Source: Aromatoleum sp. (lineage in GTDB: Bacteria; Pseudomonadota; Gammaproteobacteria; Burkholderiales; Casimicrobiaceae). From it: a DNA stretch of 9,778 nucleotides. The notes beneath the pieces are model-generated. The model made no database searches. It was not told the DNA's origin and saw only the letters and a list, made by a program, of their open reading frames with translations. Where the stretch lies: contig JAAFGU010000072.1 of the NCBI GenBank assembly GCA_010365205.1, positions 1-9,778 of the forward strand, read 5' to 3'. Shown here one piece after another: positions 5,806 through 9,778 of this stretch (its first letter is position 1; each line of letters starts with the position of its first letter). The position numbers and the translations under genes were made by a program.

Positions 5806-5830
5806 CCCCTGCTCCGCCCTCCGGCGTCGT

Positions 5831-5862
5831 ACTTCTTCGACTCTATGCGCAGGGGATAGATC
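5831..5862 (+). repeat. 32-bp direct repeat, copy B (displaced rho 3' end)
   Basis: A second copy of the rho tail, encoding in one frame FFDSMRRG and TAG, lying 137 bp downstream of copy A and outside any gene. The 105 bp between the copies show no coding potential. To its right the sequence (5882-5925) is AT-richer than its surroundings (for example ACTGATTCAAAATACTTGG). A duplicate of a gene's 3' end ending just past the stop is what site-specific integrative elements leave when they use a gene end as attachment site. A simple local duplication is the alternative. Confidence 0.9.
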
Positions 5863-5950
5863 TGACGTACCAGCGGCCCCGCCAACGCAAGCCACTGATT
5901 CAAAATACTTGGTTCCTTACTCGCCGCACCGGCAGCGCGCGCCCCGCTCG
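5863..5950. other. Intergenic DNA right of the rho-tail repeat, no gene seen
   Basis: Together with 5723-5830 and the rpmE leader, this belongs to a 383-bp gap between rho and rpmE. Short open frames on both strands here lack start signals and recognisable domains. I see no tRNA, integrase remnant or terminator in it. Confidence 0.6.
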
Positions 5951-5979
5951 TTGCGCCGTGCCGTAAAACAGGGGATAAT
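5951..5979 (+). promoter_or_regulatory. Probable sigma70 promoter of rpmE
   Basis: TTGCGC (5951-5956), 17 bp, then GATAAT (5974-5979). The -10 matches the consensus at 5/6 positions and the spacing is ideal; the -35 keeps the TTG. Transcription would start near 5986, about 120 nt before the rpmE ATG. The promoter lies to the right of the duplicated rho tail, so rpmE expression would survive whatever event created the repeat. Confidence 0.6.
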
Positions 5980-5985
5980 TCCAGA

Positions 5986-6105
5986 TTTTCCGCGCCACTC
6001 AGCTTGGGATTCAATGATCCCGGCCGCATCTGGCCCAATACCGGTTTCGGCGCGCCCCCGCGGGCAATCAAGCCTTGGCGCGTGGACCGCGAGAACGAGG
6101 ACATC
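5986..6105 (+). promoter_or_regulatory. rpmE 5' leader with hairpin
   Basis: About 120 nt of untranslated leader. It holds the hairpin GGGAT-TCAATG-ATCCC (6006-6021), then GC-rich sequence with a weaker GCCC-CCGC-GGGC hairpin near 6055-6066, and ends with the Shine-Dalgarno GAGGA (6097-6101). The length is more than a simple leader needs. Ribosomal proteins often regulate their own mRNA, but nothing here matches a leader motif I can name. Confidence 0.3.
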
Positions 6106-6327
6106 ATGAAAGCCGCGATTCACCCGAAGTACAGCGAAATCCAGGTCACGTGCAGCTGCGGCAATAAGTTCGCCACCCGCTCGACCGTCGCCAAGCCGTT
6201 GCACGTCGAAGTGTGCTCAGCCTGCCATCCGTTCTACACGGGCAAGCAGAAGGTGATGGACACCGCCGGTCGCATCGACAAGTTCCGTCAGCGCTACTCG
6301 AACAAGCGCACGACGGCGTCGGCCTGA
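6106..6327 (+). CDS. rpmE: Ribosomal protein L31 (bL31), zinc-binding form
   Basis: A 73-residue large-subunit ribosomal protein beginning MKAAIHPKYSEIQVTCSCGN. It has the complete zinc-binding set CxC (Cys16, Cys18) and CxxC (Cys37, Cys40, CSACHPFYTGKQK), so it is the C+ paralogue rather than the zinc-free YkgM/RpmE2 form. The C+ form can act as a zinc store that is exchanged in zinc-limited cells; that is family knowledge. The frame is open upstream to 6004, but the ATG at 6106 has the Shine-Dalgarno GAGGA 4 bp before it and gives the family start. The order rho-rpmE is common in Betaproteobacteria. It has its own probable promoter and a strong terminator just after it, so it may be a single-gene unit. 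Confidence 0.97.
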   Translation: MKAAIHPKYSEIQVTCSCGNKFATRSTVAKPLHVEVCSACHPFYTGKQKVMDTAGRIDKFRQRYSNKRTTASA

Positions 6328-6379
6328 CCGTCGATGCGCGAACGCGCGCAGGCTCGCGCGCCATAGCATCGCAGACGAG

Positions 6380-6409
6380 AAAGGCAGCTTCGGCTGCCTT
6401 TTTCTTTCC
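6380..6409 (+). terminator. Intrinsic terminator after rpmE (UUCG loop)
   Basis: Stem AAAGGCAGC (6380-6388), loop TTCG, stem GCTGCCTTT (6393-6401), continuing into TTCTTT. It has nine perfect base pairs, the extra-stable UUCG tetraloop and a T-rich tail: a textbook Rho-independent terminator 52 bp after the rpmE stop. The A-tract on the left side is short, so it works mainly on the plus strand. Confidence 0.93.
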
Positions 6410-6449
6410 CGCGGCCCCGCACCCCGTCCGACGCCGAACCCGCGCCTCC

Positions 6450-8141
6450 ATGCCCCGCCCCCCCGCTCCGACGCCCGTCGACCCTTCCGTGCTTTCGCCG
6501 TCGGGGCCGTTTCGCGCATTGAAGCAATTCGGCCTCGTGCTGCTGTGCGCGGCGTGGGTGCTGCTGGGGCTCGCCGGGCACGATCCGTGGAAATCCGAAG
6601 ACGCCACGACCTTCGGTGTCGCATGGGAGATGGCGCAGCGGGGCGACTACGTGGTGCCCTACCTCGCCGGCGAACCCTATCTCATCCGTCCGCCGTTGGT
6701 GCCGGCCGCCGCCGCGCTCGCCATCGGCGCGTTCTCGCCTCCATTGACGCCACACAGCGCCGCGCGGCTGGCCGCGGGGTTGGCGCTCACGTTGATCTTG
6801 CTCTGCACGGCGCTGGCCAGCCGCGAGTTGTCCGGACGTCCGTTTCGCTGGCTGCCGGTCCTGATCCTGATCGGCTCGATCGGGCTGTGGGAGCGCGCGC
6901 ATGCGCTGTCGGCCGAACTCGGCCTGACGCTGGGCATCACAGTCGCGCTTTACGGATTCGCCTTGGCATTGCGCCTGCCCGCCGCCGGGGGAGTGCTCCT
7001 CGGAATCGGCGCGGCAATCGCATTCTTGAGCCGCGGTCTGCTGGGGCCGCTGTGGCTGGCCGCAACCGCGGCGATCGTTCCCGCCTGCGGCGCTCCATGG
7101 AGAACGCCGAAATATGCGATGACCGTCGTGATCGCTCTCGTGGTCGCCGCGGGCCTCGCGGCGCCATGGCTGGTGGCGCTCGAAGCCCGAGATCCCGCGC
7201 TGTTCGAGTCGTGGCGGACCGCGGAGATGGCCCGCGATTTTTTCGCATGGGGCGACCCGAGGGGGAGCATCGAGCCTTTCTATCACGCGAAAAACCTGCT
7301 TTGGTTCGCCTGGCCCGCGCTGCCGCTGGTGCTGTGGATGGCCTGGACGCGCGGCCGCGGATTCAACGGAGGACTCGGGGGTTCGGAACTGCGGCTGCCG
7401 GCGGTCCTCGCGCTGGTAATACTGGCGGGCCTCGCGCTGATGCCGGACCCGCGCCTGATTCACGCGATGCCGCTGCTGGTGCCGCTTGCGCTACTGGCCG
7501 CGCTCGAGGTCGATTCGCTGAAGCGCGGATTCTCCGGGGCGCTCGACTGGTTCGGCATCCTGACGTTCGGGCTGCTGTCGCTGCTGCTGTGGGGCCTTTG
7601 GATCGATTCGTATACGCACGGGATGTCGCCGCAGGTCGCGCGATTCTTCCGCGACAGCGAAACCGGATTCCAGCCGCGGTTCCATCTCGGGACGATTCTC
7701 GCCGCCGTGTTCCTCACCTCGCTATGGGTCGTGCTCGTGCGCCCCGCCCGCCGCAGCAACCGTCGGACCGTGCTGAACTGGGCCGCCGGCATGACGCTGC
7801 TGTGGGGCCTCTACTCGACGATCTGGCTGCCTTATCTCGATTCGCGGCGCAGCTACCGGTCGGTCGTCGAAGCTGCGGCCACCCATCTGCCGGCGCAGGG
7901 CTGCGTCGGTAGCCGATACCTCGGCGAGCCGCAGCGCGCGCTGTTCCACTACTTCGCGAATGTCGTCACAATTCGGGCGGAAGTCGACACTCGCGCAGAA
8001 GACTGCCCTGCCCTGCTCGTCCAGTACGGCCGGCAGGAAGGCGCGCCGCCGGCGCTGCCCGGCTGGCAGGTCGAGTGGGAAGGCCGCCGCCGCGGTGACG
8101 AGACCGAGCGCTACGTCGTCTATTTGAAGGAAGCTCCGTGA
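6450..8141 (+). CDS. Membrane glycosyltransferase of the ArnT/PMT (GT83-like) family
   Basis: A 563-residue polytopic membrane protein. After a Pro-rich cytoplasmic start, a first membrane helix (about 25-43) leads to a periplasmic loop with DPWKSED (45-51) and GDYVVPYLAGEPYLIRPPL (65-83). These correspond to the acidic catalytic loop and the 'GDWIVPxLNGxxYxxKPPL' region of ArnT and PMT-type transferases, which move a sugar from a polyprenyl-phosphate donor. About ten more hydrophobic segments follow, including DPRLIHAMPLLVPLALLAA (333-351), like the conserved lipid-binding stretch before a late helix. The last 95 residues form a soluble, probably periplasmic domain with Cys485 and Cys519. 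The acceptor is unknown: no lipid A or aminoarabinose genes are nearby. The ATG at 6450 is the first after the rpmE terminator; it has no Shine-Dalgarno. The stop overlaps the obgE start by GTGA. Confidence 0.85.
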   Translation: MPRPPAPTPVDPSVLSPSGPFRALKQFGLVLLCAAWVLLGLAGHDPWKSEDATTFGVAWEMAQRGDYVVPYLAGEPYLIRPPLVPAAAALAIGAFSPPLTPHSAARLAAGLALTLILLCTALASRELSGRPFRWLPVLILIGSIGLWERAHALSAELGLTLGITVALYGFALALRLPAAGGVLLGIGAAIAFLSRGLLGPLWLAATAAIVPACGAPWRTPKYAMTVVIALVVAAGLAAPWLVALEARDPALFESWRTAEMARDFFAWGDPRGSIEPFYHAKNLLWFAWPALPLVLWMAWTRGRGFNGGLGGSELRLPAVLALVILAGLALMPDPRLIHAMPLLVPLALLAALEVDSLKRGFSGALDWFGILTFGLLSLLLWGLWIDSYTHGMSPQVARFFRDSETGFQPRFHLGTILAAVFLTSLWVVLVRPARRSNRRTVLNWAAGMTLLWGLYSTIWLPYLDSRRSYRSVVEAAATHLPAQGCVGSRYLGEPQRALFHYFANVVTIRAEVDTRAEDCPALLVQYGRQEGAPPALPGWQVEWEGRRRGDETERYVVYLKEAP

Positions 8142-9235
8142 AGTTCGTCGACGAAGCCACGATCGAGGTGATTGCCGGTGACGGCGGCGACGGCTCGGCC
8201 AGCTTCCGGCGCGAGAAGTACGTCCCGCGCGGCGGGCCCGACGGCGGCGACGGCGGCCATGGGGGCAGCATCTACGCCGTCGCCGACCGCAACATCAACA
8301 CGCTGATCGACTACCGGTACGCGCGCATCCATCGCGCGCGCAGCGGCGAGAACGGCCACGGTGCCGACAAGTATGGGCGCGGCGCCGACGACATCGTGCT
8401 GCGCGTGCCGGTCGGCACCGTGATCACCGACGCCGAGACCGGCAGCTTGATCGCCGACCTCGCCACGCACGAGCAGCGCGCCCTCATCGCGAAGGGCGGC
8501 AAGGGCGGCCTCGGGAATATTCACTTCAAGTCCAGCATCAATCGCGCCCCGCGGCAAACGACACCCGGCGAGAAGGGCGAACAGCACATGCTGCGACTCG
8601 AACTGAAGGTGCTGGCCGACGTCGGCCTGCTCGGTCTGCCCAATGCCGGCAAGAGCACGCTGATCCGAGCGGTTTCCGCGGCGCGGCCCAAGGTCGCCGA
8701 CTATCCGTTCACCACGCTGGCGCCCAATCTGGGCGTCGTGCGCACCGACACCAACCGCAGCTTCGTGCTGGCCGACATCCCTGGGCTGATCGAAGGCGCG
8801 GCGGATGGTGCGGGGCTCGGCCACCAGTTCCTGCGCCACCTGCAGCGGACGCGGCTCCTGCTGCACGTGGTCGATATCGCGCCGTTCGATCCGGAAGCCG
8901 AACCGGTGCGCGACGCGCGCGCGATCGTCGATGAACTGAAGCGCTACGATGAGGCGCTGTACGACAAGCCGCGCTGGCTGGTGCTGAACAAGCTCGACCT
9001 CGTCCCCGGGGAGGAGCGCGAAAAACGCGTCAAACAATTCGTGAAGGCGTACCGCTGGAAAGGTCCAGTGTTCGCTATCGCGGCCGTCAACGGCGACGGT
9101 TGCCGGGAAATGACCTTCCGGATCCAGGACTGGCTGGACGCCCATCCCGCATTTGCGCCGCCGGTCACGGCGGATGACGGGGCACGGAACGCAAATGCGG
9201 CCGATGCGACCAATGCGGCCGGAGCATCGGAATGA
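8138..9235 (+). CDS. obgE: Obg/CgtA GTPase, ribosome assembly factor
   Basis: An essential GTPase that acts in 50S assembly and stress signalling. It has 365 residues. The N-terminal Obg fold (1-159) has the family's glycine-rich runs (VIAGDGGDGS, GGPDGGDGGHGGS, KGGKGGLGN). The G domain has G1 GLPNAGKS (166-173), G2 FTTL with Thr192, G3 DIPG (213-216) and G4 NKLD (284-287). The usual G5 'SA' is IAAVN here, a tolerated variation. The C-terminal tail (341-365) is Ala/Asn/Asp-rich and low-complexity, as is common and variable in Obg. The GTG start at 8138 overlaps the glycosyltransferase stop by 4 bp and gives the canonical (M)KFVDEATIEV. proB follows, as in many Proteobacteria, but the usual upstream rplU-rpmA pair is absent and a glycosyltransferase takes its place. 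Confidence 0.97.
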   Translation: MKFVDEATIEVIAGDGGDGSASFRREKYVPRGGPDGGDGGHGGSIYAVADRNINTLIDYRYARIHRARSGENGHGADKYGRGADDIVLRVPVGTVITDAETGSLIADLATHEQRALIAKGGKGGLGNIHFKSSINRAPRQTTPGEKGEQHMLRLELKVLADVGLLGLPNAGKSTLIRAVSAARPKVADYPFTTLAPNLGVVRTDTNRSFVLADIPGLIEGAADGAGLGHQFLRHLQRTRLLLHVVDIAPFDPEAEPVRDARAIVDELKRYDEALYDKPRWLVLNKLDLVPGEEREKRVKQFVKAYRWKGPVFAIAAVNGDGCREMTFRIQDWLDAHPAFAPPVTADDGARNANAADATNAAGASE

Positions 9236-9261
9236 GCGTCTCGTCGAACGGATTCGCATGA
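9232..9261 (+). CDS. Nine-codon mini-ORF bridging obgE and proB
   Basis: An ATG at 9232 overlaps the obgE stop (ATGA, 9232-9235). Its frame encodes MSVSSNGFA and ends at TGA 9259-9261, which overlaps the proB ATG (ATGA, 9258-9261). Terminating obgE ribosomes could re-initiate here and be delivered exactly to the proB start. The peptide itself is unlikely to have a function. The double overlap may be chance, since ATGA is short. Confidence 0.3.
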   Translation: MSVSSNGFA

Positions 9262-9778
9262 GCACGCCTGTCGCTACGGCCAACCGGATCGTCGTCAAGG
9301 TCGGTTCGAGTCTCGTCACCGACGAGGGCCGCGGGCTCGACCACGCGGCCGTCGGCCGCTGGGCCGCGCAGATCACGGAACTGCGACGCGCCGGCAAGGA
9401 AGTCGTGCTGGTGTCGTCGGGCGCGATTGCCGAGGGCATCAAGCGACTCGGCTGGTCCGTGCGTCCGTCGGCGATGAACGAGTTGCAGGCAGCCGCGGCG
9501 GTCGGCCAGATGGGGCTCGTCCAGGCCTACGAGTCGGCGTTCTCGCAGTACGGGCTGCACACGGCGCAGATCCTGCTGACGCACGAGGACCTGGCCGACC
9601 GAAAACGCTACCTCAACGCGCGTTCCACGCTCATCACGCTGCTGTCCCTCTACGTGATTCCGATCATCAACGAGAACGACACCGTGACGACCGATGAAAT
9701 TCGCGTCGGCGACAACGACACGCTCGGCGCCTTGGTCACGAATTTGATCGAGGCCGACGTGCTGGTGCTGCTCACCGA
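9258..9778 (+). CDS. proB: Glutamate 5-kinase, N-terminal part (cut by window end)
   Basis: The first enzyme of proline synthesis (glutamate + ATP to gamma-glutamyl phosphate). 173 codons are visible, out of about 370 usually. The amino-acid kinase fold is clear: KVGSSLV (14-20) for the phosphate loop, VSSGAIAEG (52-60), GQMGLVQAYE, the INENDTV glutamate/feedback-proline region (137-143) and GDNDTLGALV (151-160). The ATG at 9258 is the only start codon in this frame close to the conserved start; a weak GGA lies 6 bp before it. It lies 22 bp after obgE and probably shares its transcript, with a mini-ORF possibly coupling the two. Nothing is frameshifted in the visible part; the C-terminal half (and any PUA domain) is outside the window. 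Confidence 0.96.
   Translation, partial: MSTPVATANRIVVKVGSSLVTDEGRGLDHAAVGRWAAQITELRRAGKEVVLVSSGAIAEGIKRLGWSVRPSAMNELQAAAAVGQMGLVQAYESAFSQYGLHTAQILLTHEDLADRKRYLNARSTLITLLSLYVIPIINENDTVTTDEIRVGDNDTLGALVTNLIEADVLVLLT

Noticed and set aside
4294..5859. A long plus-strand frame covering rho in another phase and running to the repeated rho tail
   Set aside because: It starts at a non-standard TTG and is Arg-rich nonsense over rho. It stays open because of codon bias and ends in the repeat's TAG; this is not evidence for a gene fusion.
5797..5862. Copy B of the rho tail as a second, truncated rho gene
   Set aside because: Only eight codons and the stop are present, with no similarity upstream of the 32-bp repeat, so it is a repeat and not a gene remnant of any size.
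6294..7463. A 389-codon minus-strand frame opposite the glycosyltransferase
   Set aside because: The product is Arg/Gln/Pro-rich and low-complexity, typical of an antisense shadow of a GC-rich membrane-protein gene.
8120..9442. A 440-codon minus-strand frame opposite obgE and proB
   Set aside because: It spans two well-recognised conserved genes and their junction; its composition is that of a shadow frame.
1..9778. A defence, mobile or biosynthetic system hidden in the window
   Set aside because: Every sizeable recognisable gene belongs to known housekeeping or common families. I found no integrase, transposase, nuclease-effector pair, repeat array or cluster of uncharacterised genes.

Overview
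The window looks like the chromosome of a high-GC betaproteobacterium (Burkholderiales or Rhodocyclales type). I infer this from gene order (nth next to a DUF1841 gene; trxA-rho-rpmE; obgE-proB), from E. coli-like protein lengths and motifs, and from the strong GC-rich codon bias. Most of it is conserved housekeeping sequence. I see no phage, transposase, CRISPR array, toxin-antitoxin pair or defence system, and no complete undescribed system. The unusual material is in gene junctions and in scars.

Left part (1-2470, plus strand): a tightly packed, overlapping gene string. It holds the end of an upstream gene (possibly rnfB/rsxB), an exported TPR protein, endonuclease III (nth), a DUF1841 protein, and a methylglyoxal-synthase-like gene that has lost its middle and changed frame. 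A 28-bp perfect palindrome at 2503-2530 ends this string. It also ends the oppositely oriented cytochrome genes.

Middle (2546-3714, minus strand): fdxA (7Fe ferredoxin) is followed by two adjacent, overlapping, paralogous monohaem cytochrome c genes. Together they look like a diheme cytochrome c4 split into two secreted proteins. A candidate promoter with an operator-like palindrome in its spacer lies between fdxA and the cytochromes.

Right part (3950-9778, plus strand): trxA, rho, rpmE, a membrane glycosyltransferase of the ArnT/PMT type, obgE and the start of proB. rho has a consensus promoter inside the end of trxA, and a C-rich, G-poor leader of the kind Rho itself could bind. The last 32 bp around the rho stop codon are duplicated 137 bp downstream with a single, synonymous difference. 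This resembles an attachment-site or insertion scar and is the most curious feature here. rpmE has its own promoter and a textbook UUCG terminator. The glycosyltransferase gene begins about 40 bp after that terminator and overlaps obgE by 4 bp, in the place usually held by rplU-rpmA. obgE and proB are bridged by a 9-codon mini-ORF that overlaps both by ATGA.
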